Positions 56,967-64,000 of a stretch of 64,000 bases of DNA are shown here, piece by piece. This DNA comes from Candidatus Bipolaricaulis anaerobius (GTDB taxonomy: Bacteria > Bipolaricaulota > Bipolaricaulia > Bipolaricaulales > Bipolaricaulaceae): contig NZ_LS483254.1 of assembly GCF_900465355.1 (NCBI RefSeq), positions 744,001 to 808,000 of the forward strand. Reading direction: 5' to 3'. The notes below the pieces were generated by a model. That model worked only from the letters and a program-made list of their open reading frames with translations, was not told the origin of the DNA and made no database searches. Made by a program: the position numbers and the translations under genes. Numbering within the stretch: the first letter of the stretch is position 1; every line of letters starts with the position of its first letter.

Positions 56967-56986
56967 GATAAATCGACCTCTTTATC
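56967..56986 (-). promoter_or_regulatory. Candidate operator of the Rrf2 gene
   Basis: A perfect dyad GATAAA-N8-TTTATC lies between the promoter -10 and the start codon, a natural repressor site. Confidence 0.45.
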
Positions 56987-56991
56987 CCTTT

Positions 56992-57019
56992 ATTATGGCC
57001 AAGTTCCCCCCCCTGTCAA
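56992..57019 (-). promoter_or_regulatory. Promoter of the Rrf2 gene
   Basis: On the minus strand TTGACA (57019-57014), a 16-base spacer containing eight G, then CATAAT (56997-56992). The -35 is perfect. The rest of the gap to 57187 is less GC-rich and holds nothing recognised. Confidence 0.65.
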
Positions 57020-57186
57020 GCCTGGGAGTTGCCACAGAGAACGCACAGAGCCTACCGCCAAACCACCGGGAATTGGAGGTTCCAATTCTAAAATGATCCT
57101 TTGAATCTCGGCGTCCTAGTGGTGGCTTTTTTCTCTGTAACTACGTGCAAAACCTCTGGGTTTGAGACATCACAGGGGGAAGCCGC

Positions 57187-57912
57187 TTACTCGAACCGGC
57201 GGGCGAGGAGCCGCATCCCCGGAACCACGAACGCCAGAGCAAAGCCCAGGAGGACGAGCGCGTCCACGTAAGCCGCCGCACCCGGACCCCAAAAGGCGCC
57301 CCGGAGCCCGTCCACGGCGTAGGTGAGCGGAAGGACGCGGGCCAGGACCTGAAGCGCCCGGGGCATGGCCGCAACCGGGTACACCACCCCGCTCAGGAAG
57401 ATCATGAGGAACCGGGGGAGGTTGAGCAGCGTCTGGGCCTCGAACACCTCCCGCACTAAGACGCACAGAAGTGCCCCGAGCGAGGAGAACGCGAGGAGCG
57501 CCGGGATCGTCACCGAGATGAGGTAGACCACGTTCACAGAAAGGCCCAGGGCGAGGATCGACCCCAGGGCGACGGCGGCCGTCATTATCAAGCCGAACAA
57601 GACGCCCCCAAGCACCTTGCCCAGGAACACCGCCGGCACGCCGATGGGCGCGAGGAGCAACCGCTCGAGCGACCCCAGACGGAGCTCGAAATTGATCACC
57701 ACCGCCTCGGCCGCCGTGGTGCTGAACAGTGCCGTCATAGCGATGAGACCAGGAACAAGCTCAGCGAAGTCCCGTGGGCTCCGCAGGTAAAAGGCGAGGA
57801 TCCAAGTGATGGGGAACACGGTCCCCCAGCTCACCGCTGGGGGCTTGAGGTAATAGGTGCGCATGTCCTTTTGGACGATGGCCCAAACGCCGCGCAGCTC
57901 ATCCCGCCACAT
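57187..57912 (-). CDS. ABC-2 type exporter permease
   Basis: A permease of about 241 residues with six hydrophobic segments. The coupling block ELRLGSLERLLLAPIGVPAVFLGKVLGG and LSGVVYPVAAMPRALQVLARVLPLTYAVDGLRG are typical of ABC-2 exporters such as NodJ/DrrB. ATG 57912 overlaps the ATPase stop; GTG 57915 just before it is an alternative. Together with the ATPase gene upstream it makes one exporter. The substrate is unknown; drug, lipid or polysaccharide are the usual options. Confidence 0.88.
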   Translation of the reverse strand: MWRDELRGVWAIVQKDMRTYYLKPPAVSWGTVFPITWILAFYLRSPRDFAELVPGLIAMTALFSTTAAEAVVINFELRLGSLERLLLAPIGVPAVFLGKVLGGVLFGLIMTAAVALGSILALGLSVNVVYLISVTIPALLAFSSLGALLCVLVREVFEAQTLLNLPRFLMIFLSGVVYPVAAMPRALQVLARVLPLTYAVDGLRGAFWGPGAAAYVDALVLLGFALAFVVPGMRLLARRFE

Positions 57913-58880
57913 CACTTCCCCTTCTCCTGAGTCATCGCCACTGGGCTCAGGTCGGTGATCTTGAGGAATGCGTCCTCCAAGCTAGGTTTTACGGTGTTCA
58001 CGGCTTCGATCGCCACCTCCTTCTCCTCGGAGAAGGCGAACACAACCCTATACGCTTGAGCGGGATCCCCGCCCAGGATACGAAGTTCATGGCCGCTCAT
58101 CGCCACCACCTGCGCGCCGGGGAGGCGGCTGGTAAACACATCCCGCGCCTCGGGCACGGGTTTTCCGAACCGGACCTCGATCACCGAATTCCCCCCCACT
58201 GCTCGCTTGAGCTCCGCCGGGGTCCCAGTCCGCACTACTTTCCCCGAAACCAAAATGGCGATCCGGTCGCAGAGGAGGTCGGCTTCCTCCAGGTAGTGGG
58301 TGGTGAGGAACACCGTCACCCCTTGGTCGTGGAGCCCAGCGATCAAGGTCCGCAGTGATCGGGCTGCGGCCACGTCGAGGCCTAATGTGGGCTCGTCCAA
58401 GAAGAGGAGTTTAGGGTGGTGAACCATGGCCGCGGCGATGGTGAGGGCCCGCTTCATCCCCCGCGAAAGCGCAGCAAAATGGCTATTCTTGCGATCCTCC
58501 AGCCGGAACATGCGCAGGAGTTCCTCTGCCCGGCGCCTTCGCTCCCCACGCGGGACCCCGAAGAGCTCCCCCATGAACAGGAGGTTATCCCTGGCCGAAA
58601 GCTCGTCGTAGAGGTTGGATTGCTCGGGGACAACCCCGATGTGTCGTTTCGCTTGGGCCGCCTGCGTGCGGATGTCAAAGCCAAGCACGCGGGCCGTGCC
58701 GGCGGTGGGCTGAGAGAGGCCGGTGAGCATGCGGATGGTGGTGGTCTTCCCAGCCCCGTTTGGGCCGAGGAACCCAAAGATTTCCCCTTCTTGGACCGCG
58801 AAGCTGATTTGGTCCACGGCGAGCAGGTCCCCGTAGGCCTTGGTGAGCCCCTCAACCTGGATCACCCGGTCCACGTTCAT
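57912..58880 (-). CDS. ABC exporter ATP-binding protein
   Basis: A 322-residue ATPase of the DrrA/CcmA exporter group. Walker A is GPNGAGKTT, the Q loop region is VVPEQSNLYDELSA, the signature is LSRGMKRALTIAAAM and Walker B is LLFLDEPTLGLD. After residue 215 comes the extra C-terminal domain usual for this group (VIEVRFGKPVPEARDV). It energises the permease at 57187. No ribosome site is obvious at ATG 58880. Confidence 0.9.
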   Translation of the reverse strand: MNVDRVIQVEGLTKAYGDLLAVDQISFAVQEGEIFGFLGPNGAGKTTTIRMLTGLSQPTAGTARVLGFDIRTQAAQAKRHIGVVPEQSNLYDELSARDNLLFMGELFGVPRGERRRRAEELLRMFRLEDRKNSHFAALSRGMKRALTIAAAMVHHPKLLFLDEPTLGLDVAAARSLRTLIAGLHDQGVTVFLTTHYLEEADLLCDRIAILVSGKVVRTGTPAELKRAVGGNSVIEVRFGKPVPEARDVFTSRLPGAQVVAMSGHELRILGGDPAQAYRVVFAFSEEKEVAIEAVNTVKPSLEDAFLKITDLSPVAMTQEKGK

Positions 58881-58970
58881 TCACTCTCCGCTCGCCAAGC
58901 CCGGCACCGTCTTCCAGAACTTCGGGGGCCTTCCCCCGTACCAGTAATGTGCGTATACACGCCTCACCAG

Positions 58971-58976
58971 TATACT
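58971..58976 (+). promoter_or_regulatory. -10 element of the DUF364 gene
   Basis: TATACT, 48 bases before ATG 59024. The leader holds GGAGGT at the right distance. A divergent TATACG-like element near 58955 may serve the ABC operon. Confidence 0.4.
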
Positions 58977-59023
58977 CAGCCCTGCCTATTCCGCCAAAAC
59001 CTTGGACGCCTTGGAGGTAGTGA

Positions 59024-59791
59024 ATGGAGCTTGGTGAGCTCGCGGAAAAGAAACTTGGCGAGGCCCTGGACCTCAACGTGGTGGACTACTGCATCGCCCT
59101 GAGCGACGTCTATGTGGAACTCGCTGGGGGGTATCTCGGCCTCTACCACACCCCGCTCGAGGATTTTGCCCGATTCCCGTTCTGGCCCCTCTTGGGAAGC
59201 TCCGCACGGGATCTGTTCGCGCTACGAGAGGAGGGGAACATGGCCCTCCGGGCGCTCGCCTGGGCGGCGGCCAATGCCGCCTCGGTCCCGGCGCTCCGGA
59301 GGCGCACGGATCTCCTGTTCGATGCCTCCCCAATCGAGCTTCTCGGGGCGAAGGAAGGGGACAGGGTCCTCGTGGTGGGCAACATGGGCCCGTTCGCGCA
59401 CGAGCTTTTGGGGTTGGGGGCGGAGGTGACGGTGCTCGAGCGCAATCCCCGCTTGCGGCATGGGGCCCTGCCCGACACGTTCATCGAGGCCCTTCCCATG
59501 GATTTTGCCGCCGCAGTGGTGACCGGCGCCGCCATCGCCGTCCCCACCTTTCCCAGGCTCCTTGAGCTCATCAAGGCCATTCCCAACCGGGCCATCGTCG
59601 GCCCTTCGGCGGGCCTTCTCCCCGCGGCCCTGCACGAAATCGGCTTTCGGCTCGTGTGCGGGGTGCTCGTCGAGGATGTCCCAAAGGTGAAGGAGTGGCT
59701 TAACCAGGGGAACTTCGTCCAAGGCGGCCCAGGAACCCAAACGGTGAAGGAGCTCGGCGGCGCTGTCAGGACTTGGTGCTCGGTGCAATAG
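59024..59791 (+). CDS. DUF364 family protein
   Basis: A 255-residue cytoplasmic protein of the DUF364 (putative heavy-metal chelation) family. DYCIALSDVYVEL lies in the N-terminal part; NMALRALAWAAANAASVP, DRVLVVGNMGPFAHEL, and the late block VGPSAGLLPAALHEIGFRLVCGVLVED match the family's Rossmann-like C domain. Relatives bind metals or act in molybdenum and cofactor metabolism of anaerobes; activity is unproven. GGAGGT before ATG 59024 fixes the start. It is the only plus-strand gene in this 11-kb region. Confidence 0.75.
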   Translation: MELGELAEKKLGEALDLNVVDYCIALSDVYVELAGGYLGLYHTPLEDFARFPFWPLLGSSARDLFALREEGNMALRALAWAAANAASVPALRRRTDLLFDASPIELLGAKEGDRVLVVGNMGPFAHELLGLGAEVTVLERNPRLRHGALPDTFIEALPMDFAAAVVTGAAIAVPTFPRLLELIKAIPNRAIVGPSAGLLPAALHEIGFRLVCGVLVEDVPKVKEWLNQGNFVQGGPGTQTVKELGGAVRTWCSVQ

Positions 59792-59794
59792 AAC

Positions 59795-60255
59795 CGTCTT
59801 TCGGGCCACAAGCACCGTAAAGCCCGCGGAGGCATCGTAACCCTCCCGGGGAAGTTCAAGTTCGGTAACTTGGCCTGGCGGCTGAAACAGGGTGGAGACG
59901 CAGTATTCAAGTCGAAAGCTTGTCTCTGTAAGCAATGCTTCGAGCTCGTCCAGAGTGTAGAACAGGGCATGGGAGTAGAACGGATGCCCCCTCTTCCCCT
60001 CCTCGACATAGAGCCTACCCCAGGGGCCATCTCCAATAGCTTTCTGGACGGGGCAATGCTCACGCCGATCCCCAAGCTTTCGGCGAACCGGCCGCTCCCT
60101 ACCCCGACCTCGAGCCAGGGCCGGGGAGTGCCGAAAGGACTGCGCGAAACGCCTCAAGTTCGATCTGAAACGGAAGGTTTCCCTCCTCATCAAACCAGGC
60201 GTCGTACCGTTCGGCCAGCCGATCGAACAGTTCTTCGGTCCCTTTATCCTCCAGG
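59795..60255 (-). pseudogene. Decayed SAM-dependent methyltransferase
   Basis: Pieces of a class I methyltransferase lie in three frames: ELFDRLAERYDAWFDEEGNL near 60240, PWLEVGVGSGRFAESLGIG (motif I) near 60110, then YVEEGKRGHPFYSHALFYTL and ELEALLTETSFRLEYCVS further on. At least two frame changes separate them, and no single frame spans the gene. The gene lies directly after the radical SAM gene on the same strand. Composition is less GC-rich than in the housekeeping genes. Confidence 0.7.
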
Positions 60256-60258
60256 GAA

Positions 60259-61221
60259 TCACCCCGCACTACGGCCGGAGAGCTTGCGCAGGTAGAACCG
60301 CTCTCCACGATAGGTGAGCTCGACGAGCTTTCCCTCTGCAAGAAGTCTTCGCACCACTTCCCAGGCGGCGCGGTCTCTTGCCAGGAGTTCCTGTACGGCT
60401 TGCTTGCGCATGGGGTGAACGGCGGTGATGGAGAGGAGATCTTGGACAGCGTCCCCAATAGTGGAGAAGGCATTTCCCTCGTAGCCGATGAGGAGCTCCA
60501 CTCGGGGAAGGCGTTCGCTGAATAAGGCATAGGCACGGGCCACTGCACCTTCGTCCGCGGGCTTAACCCACGCCTCTGCCGGCGGCCGCATGGGGATCGC
60601 GATGTAGGCGATAGCCGGTTCCAACTCTGCGAGGAGCTTGGCTGTCTTTTCGAGCTCCGCGGTGTCCTCATTCAAACCCTGGATTAGCATCGTCTCGCTG
60701 GCGAGCGTTCCTCGGAAAGTGCGGGCGAATTCCAGCAGACCCTGTTTGATTTCAGCCAGGTCGAGTTCCTTGTGCGGCCGATTGATCCGCCGCCAAACCG
60801 GTTCACTTGCTGCATCCACCTTGAGGGATACCCAATCCGCCTGGGAAAGCTCCTCCCGGACGGCTTCGCGGAAGATGAGCGAGCTGTTGGTGATCACGGC
60901 GACGGGGATGCTTAATTGCTTCAGCAACTCGATCTCTTGGCCCAGGTTTAGGTCCAGGGTGGGCTCCCCGTCCGGGACGAATGTCAAGTAGTCCACCGGC
61001 TCATCCTTCCTCCGCAGCTCGCTCAGCCTCGCTTCCACCGCCCGGATGATCTCCTCCGGATCGTAGAACGCATCCCGGTCCACCTGCATCCGGAACGTGC
61101 GGCCAAGTTGACAATAGACGCAGGAATAGGTGCAAATCTTTGGGGGGATGTTGTTGATCCCCAAAGACCTCCCCAGCCGCCGCGACGGCACGGGTCCAAA
61201 TGCGACCTCCACCGTGTTCAT
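60259..61221 (-). CDS. Radical SAM protein
   Basis: A 320-residue enzyme. FGPVPSRRLGRSLGINNIPP leads into the cluster motif CTYSCVYC (Cx3Cx2C), and FVPDGEPTLDLNL is the SAM-binding GEP-like region. The C-terminal 70 residues (MRKQAVQELLARDRAAWEVVRRLLAEGKL) resemble a winged helix. This group (COG0731-like) is common beside MinD/NifX genes in anaerobes; its reaction is unknown. ATG 61221 overlaps the stop of the MinD-like gene, so they are coupled. Confidence 0.85.
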   Translation of the reverse strand: MNTVEVAFGPVPSRRLGRSLGINNIPPKICTYSCVYCQLGRTFRMQVDRDAFYDPEEIIRAVEARLSELRRKDEPVDYLTFVPDGEPTLDLNLGQEIELLKQLSIPVAVITNSSLIFREAVREELSQADWVSLKVDAASEPVWRRINRPHKELDLAEIKQGLLEFARTFRGTLASETMLIQGLNEDTAELEKTAKLLAELEPAIAYIAIPMRPPAEAWVKPADEGAVARAYALFSERLPRVELLIGYEGNAFSTIGDAVQDLLSITAVHPMRKQAVQELLARDRAAWEVVRRLLAEGKLVELTYRGERFYLRKLSGRSAG

Positions 61222-62183
61222 CCTTTGCCAGCCATGGTGTCCGCATCCGTACTCGGTAAGAACCCACCACAGGTAGGCTCCGTGGATAACCGCTCGGTGG
61301 CCGGCCCCGCTCTTAGTCCCACCGTATCCGATAGTCTTCCCCACAGGGCGCGCATCGCTTTCGCTGCCGGGCCGCTGCCGTACTCGACGACGGGGTGCTG
61401 GGCGACGAGGGCCGCCACCACCTGCTCGTCGTAAGGGATCTTCGCCAGAACGGGGATGCCCTCTCCTTGGGCGTAGGCGTCGATCTCGTCCGCGAGATCG
61501 GGGGCAAGGTCGGCTTTGTTGATCGCGACCAGGGGCTGGGCTCGGAAGTGGCGCGCCACCGCCACCACCCGTTCTAGGTCGTGGAACGCTGACAGGCTCG
61601 GCTCGGTTACGATCAACACCGCGTGGGCCCCGGATAGGGAGGCAATCACTGGGCAGCCGATCCCCGGCGCCCCATCTACCAAAAGCAACTTCTGCCCCTC
61701 CAGCCGGGCGAGCTCCCGCGCCCGCCACTTCACCTGGGCTACGAGCTTCCCTGACGCCTCCTCACCGGGTTTGAGCTCCCCATGTACCAAAGTGCCATAC
61801 GGGGACTTGGAAATGTAGATCCAGCCAGAAAACCTAGGCTGGAGGCGAACTGCGCCCGCCGGGCATACGTAGGCGCAGGCCCCGCAACCCTCACAGGACA
61901 GGGGATCCACGGCATAGGCTCCGTCGCGGCAGGAGATGGCCCCAAATCGGCAGGCCGCCTGACACGCCCCACATGCTGTACACGCCTTGACGTCGATCAT
62001 GGCGACCTCCGAGCCCTCGTAGCCGATTGTTTTCTGCACCTGGGGTTGGAGGAGGAGGTGGAGGTCGGCCGCATCCACGTCGCAGTCAGCAAGCACCGCG
62101 TCGTGGGCCAACGCGGCGAGGGAGGCGACAACGGTCGTCTTCCCAGTACCTCCTTTGCCGGAGATCACAACGAGTTCGGTCAT
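61218..62183 (-). CDS. MinD/ParA-type ATPase with two inserted ferredoxin clusters (first copy)
   Basis: A 321-residue P-loop protein. VISGKGGTGKTTVVASL is the deviant Walker A. Between the first strands and the rest of the ATPase lies a ferredoxin insert (about 62-115) with CTACGACQAACR and CEGCGACAYVCPAG. LLVDGAPGIGCPVIASL is Walker B. Such proteins occur as pairs in anaerobes, beside NifX-like genes, and probably use ATP to load or reduce metal clusters. It overlaps both neighbours by ATGA. The last 25 residues beyond the domain are variable. Confidence 0.9.
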   Translation of the reverse strand: MTELVVISGKGGTGKTTVVASLAALAHDAVLADCDVDAADLHLLLQPQVQKTIGYEGSEVAMIDVKACTACGACQAACRFGAISCRDGAYAVDPLSCEGCGACAYVCPAGAVRLQPRFSGWIYISKSPYGTLVHGELKPGEEASGKLVAQVKWRARELARLEGQKLLLVDGAPGIGCPVIASLSGAHAVLIVTEPSLSAFHDLERVVAVARHFRAQPLVAINKADLAPDLADEIDAYAQGEGIPVLAKIPYDEQVVAALVAQHPVVEYGSGPAAKAMRALWGRLSDTVGLRAGPATERLSTEPTCGGFLPSTDADTMAGKG

Positions 62184-63052
62184 GGGGCTCGTGGTGCGGC
62201 CTGGAGAATACCGTCGTAGAGCCCTCGGAAGGCCTCGTTCCACTCCGGGAATGCTGCGACGAGCGGGATGCCATGGGCGTAGGCGGCGGCGATGCGCCGG
62301 TCCATGGGGATCCGCAGGAGCACGGTGATGCCCGCCTCGATACAGTACCGTTCGAGCGTGTCGGTGCCGATCCCATCCTTGCTGATCACAACCCCGGTCG
62401 GGATGCCGAGGATCCGCGTCACCTCGGCTGCGAGCCGGAGATCGTGAAGGCCGAATGGGGTCGGTTCCGTCACGAGAACGGCGAAGTCCGCGCCCCGGAG
62501 GGTTTCGATCACCGGGCACCCTGTACCAGGCGGGGCGTCAAGGATGGTCACTCGCTCATGGTCGATCCGTTCTTTCAGGCGGCGGACGATCGGGGTCGCC
62601 ATCGGCTCCCCCACGTTGAGGACGCCGCGACGGAATCGGATGCCTTGGGCGTCTCCTTCCTCGATCCACCCGATGGTTCGCGGTACCTCCCGGATCGCAC
62701 GCTCCGGACAGGCGAGGGCGCACAGCCCACACCCGTGGCAGAGCTCGGGGTGGAAGAGAACCTTCCTCGCGACCATGGCAAGGGCCCCAAACCGACATGC
62801 CGCCGCGCAGAGGCCGCAGAACGTGCACCGGCCGAGGTCTACCTCGGGGACCAGGATCTCCACCGGCTCGTGGGCGGTGATCTGCGGGGCGAGAAAAAGG
62901 TGGGCGTTCGGCTCCTCCACATCGCAGTCCACGAGCTCTACGGGAGTCCGATCGCCCAACGCTAACGCGAGGGACACGGCGACGGTCGTCTTGCCGGTGC
63001 CCCCTTTCCCTGAAGCCACGGCGATCCGCAGGGGCTCAGCCGCCGTGATCAT
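62180..63052 (-). CDS. MinD/ParA-type ATPase with two inserted ferredoxin clusters (second copy)
   Basis: A 290-residue paralogue of the protein at 61218. VASGKGGTGKTTVAVSL, then the insert CTFCGLCAAACR and CHGCGLCALACP, then ILDAPPGTGCPVIETL. The two copies share order and length but differ clearly in sequence, so they probably form a heteromeric pair rather than a recent duplication. The start overlaps the NifX-like gene by 17 bases. Same proposed role in metal-cluster handling. Confidence 0.9.
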   Translation of the reverse strand: MITAAEPLRIAVASGKGGTGKTTVAVSLALALGDRTPVELVDCDVEEPNAHLFLAPQITAHEPVEILVPEVDLGRCTFCGLCAAACRFGALAMVARKVLFHPELCHGCGLCALACPERAIREVPRTIGWIEEGDAQGIRFRRGVLNVGEPMATPIVRRLKERIDHERVTILDAPPGTGCPVIETLRGADFAVLVTEPTPFGLHDLRLAAEVTRILGIPTGVVISKDGIGTDTLERYCIEAGITVLLRIPMDRRIAAAYAHGIPLVAAFPEWNEAFRGLYDGILQAAPRAP

Positions 63053-63401
63053 GGAATAGGTGCCTAGCGCAGGCCTCAGCCCCGGGGAGTTTTCCTGATT
63101 GCCACGCCTGAATTGCCTCCCTCACCGTTCCTGAGGCCCCGGTACACACCTCGATGCCGCTTTCATTGAGGAGGGCGAGGGCCCTCCGGCCGAGGCCGGA
63201 ACACAGGACCACATCCACCCTGCTTTGGGCGAGGAGCTCGGCGGGGAGCCCTGCGCCGCCCATGTGCTCGGAGACGTTTTCGAACACTTCTACTTCACCG
63301 GTGTCGGTGTCGTAGATCGTGTAGGTGGGAACGCGGCCAAAATGCTCACCCACCCGATCGTCAAGGCCGCCTCCCCCTGCGGTGGGTACGCATACCCTCA
63401 T
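63036..63401 (-). CDS. NifX/NifB-like (dinitrogenase iron-molybdenum cofactor family) protein
   Basis: A 121-residue single-domain protein. DRVGEHFGRVPTYTIYD and VDVVLCSGLGRRALALLNESGIEVCTGASGTVREAIQAWQSGKL are the family's core. Members bind Fe-S or Fe-Mo precursor clusters; most occur in organisms without nitrogenase, and no nif gene is seen here. It precedes the MinD pair and follows two Gly-rich proteins in one minus-strand operon. Confidence 0.9.
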   Translation of the reverse strand: MRVCVPTAGGGGLDDRVGEHFGRVPTYTIYDTDTGEVEVFENVSEHMGGAGLPAELLAQSRVDVVLCSGLGRRALALLNESGIEVCTGASGTVREAIQAWQSGKLPGAEACARHLFHDHGG

Positions 63402-63411
63402 TTCCGTCTCC

Positions 63412-63636
63412 TCACCACGTCGGTGGATACGGGTAGGCCGGCGACTGCGGGCAATATGGCTGCCCCCTCATCTGGGGAACCGGTCTATACCCTCCGTAGC
63501 CCCAGTAGGGGGCGTAGCCGTACCGCCACCAACCCCTGGGGAGCCAGGGATAGAAGCGGCAGAATGGGTACGGATTGCCCATCCCGCGTCCCATCCCCCC
63601 GAAGCCGCGCCCGCGACCGTAGAACCCTCTAGGCAT
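63412..63636 (-). CDS. Gly/Tyr/Pro-rich small protein (DUF5320-like)
   Basis: A 74-residue protein starting MPRGFYGRGRGFGGMGRGMG and continuing with many Tyr, Trp and Pro residues and two cysteines. Such low-complexity proteins accompany NifX-like genes in anaerobes and are often labelled DUF5320 or left unnamed. It overlaps the upstream gene by eight bases and lies ten bases before NifX, so it belongs to the operon. Function unknown; composition alone makes the family call weak. Confidence 0.55.
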   Translation of the reverse strand: MPRGFYGRGRGFGGMGRGMGNPYPFCRFYPWLPRGWWRYGYAPYWGYGGYRPVPQMRGQPYCPQSPAYPYPPTW

Positions 63637-64000
63637 CTCGATCTCCCTCCTGCATCTCGCTCAGTCTCCGACGGACTTGGTCCAGCTGTTTCTCCAGATC
63701 CGCGATCCTCTGCTTCAGAGCCTGCGGATCCGCGTTCGGTCCGGGGCCCTCCTGTCCAGAAACGGCCCCTCGTCCTGCGGTGTACATGCCCCCGCCGAGC
63801 CCGCCGCCCATGCCTTGTCCCATGCCACGACCCATCCCTGCCCGACGCCCCATCCCCCTTCCGGGGCTTCCCCCCATGCCGGGGCCCGGCGCGGCCGCCC
63901 TAGGGCTCGGGGCAAGCCTCCCGGAGGTGTAGGCGAGCACGGCCTCCTGCACCGTCATCCCGCTGACGGGGATCATCTGGATCCCCGCGGCGGAGAAGAC
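63629..64000 (-). CDS. NifX-like protein with Gly/Met-rich linker and coiled coil (truncated by window edge)
   Basis: The frame is open to the right edge, so the start lies outside the window; 123 residues are seen. VFSAAGIQMIPVSGMTVQEAVLAYTSGRL is the C-terminal strand-helix of a NifX-like domain, compare SGIEVCTGASGTVREAIQAW in the gene at 63036. A Gly/Met/Arg-rich segment follows, then the heptad-like helix LKQRIADLEKQLDQVRRRL that ends the protein. The layout fits fused NifX-DUF5320 proteins of anaerobes. Confidence 0.65.
   Translation of the reverse strand, partial: VFSAAGIQMIPVSGMTVQEAVLAYTSGRLAPSPRAAAPGPGMGGSPGRGMGRRAGMGRGMGQGMGGGLGGGMYTAGRGAVSGQEGPGPNADPQALKQRIADLEKQLDQVRRRLSEMQEGDRDA

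Noticed and set aside
60259-61728. 489-codon version of the radical SAM gene
   Set aside because: The extra N terminus overlaps the MinD-like gene in another frame and has no homology; the ATGA overlap at 61218-61221 marks the true start.

Overview
This is a GC-rich, gene-dense bacterial chromosome segment. The taxon is inferred, not proven. A folate-linked one-carbon module (formate-tetrahydrofolate ligase, FolD, an OFA-type transporter, acetyl-CoA synthetase), MinD/ferredoxin/NifX genes typical of strict anaerobes, FtsZ-type division and peptidoglycan genes, and beta-barrel proteins ending in aromatic residues together suggest an anaerobic bacterium with an outer membrane. The mix resembles Bipolaricaulota (OP1/Acetothermia), but no marker here settles that.

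Layout. 0-6.2 kb: glycolipid genes (GT2 end, GT4, acyltransferase, MGDG-synthase-type GT28), a THEP1 NTPase, an MFS protein, a decayed ABC ATPase and tRNA-Pro. 6.3-15 kb: three lipoproteins with Ig-like or PKD repeats (one fused to a parvulin), a LOG-family protein, 4-alpha-glucanotransferase, glycyl-tRNA synthetase, and two very short transcription units with their own promoters and terminators. 15-21.2 kb, minus strand: operon eno-ftsB-dnaE-yvcK. 21.6-32.3 kb: a secretion and surface block with two proteins sharing a C-terminal tail domain (one a subtilase), two PorV-like barrels and a 1285-residue propeller/barrel protein. 32.4-36.8 kb: ftsH, dxr, an Rrf2 regulator, a DUF59 protein and a Cys-rich protein. 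36.8-42.7 kb: murJ, rplI, then DUF177-ruvC-polA. 42.8-52.2 kb, minus strand: acs, OFA transporter, folD, fhs, ABC exporter and MATE pump. 52.3-64 kb: a ComEA-like protein, a small phage-motif protein, tRNA-Leu, Fur, DUF89, Mrp, a ferredoxin with an in-frame TGA, an Rrf2 regulator, an ABC exporter, DUF364, radical SAM, paired MinD-ferredoxin NTPases and NifX-like proteins, interrupted by two pseudogenes.

Genes are packed into operons with ATGA or GTGA overlaps. Several promoters place the predicted transcription start within a few bases of the start codon, so leaderless mRNAs look common. The most unusual parts are the secretion block at 21.6-32.3 kb, the in-frame TGA at 56448-56450, the four-Ig parvulin lipoprotein at 6380, and the micro-ORF units near 9.6 and 13.6 kb. 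No CRISPR array, insertion sequence, rRNA or prophage was seen. All calls come from reading the sequence; none was checked by a database search.
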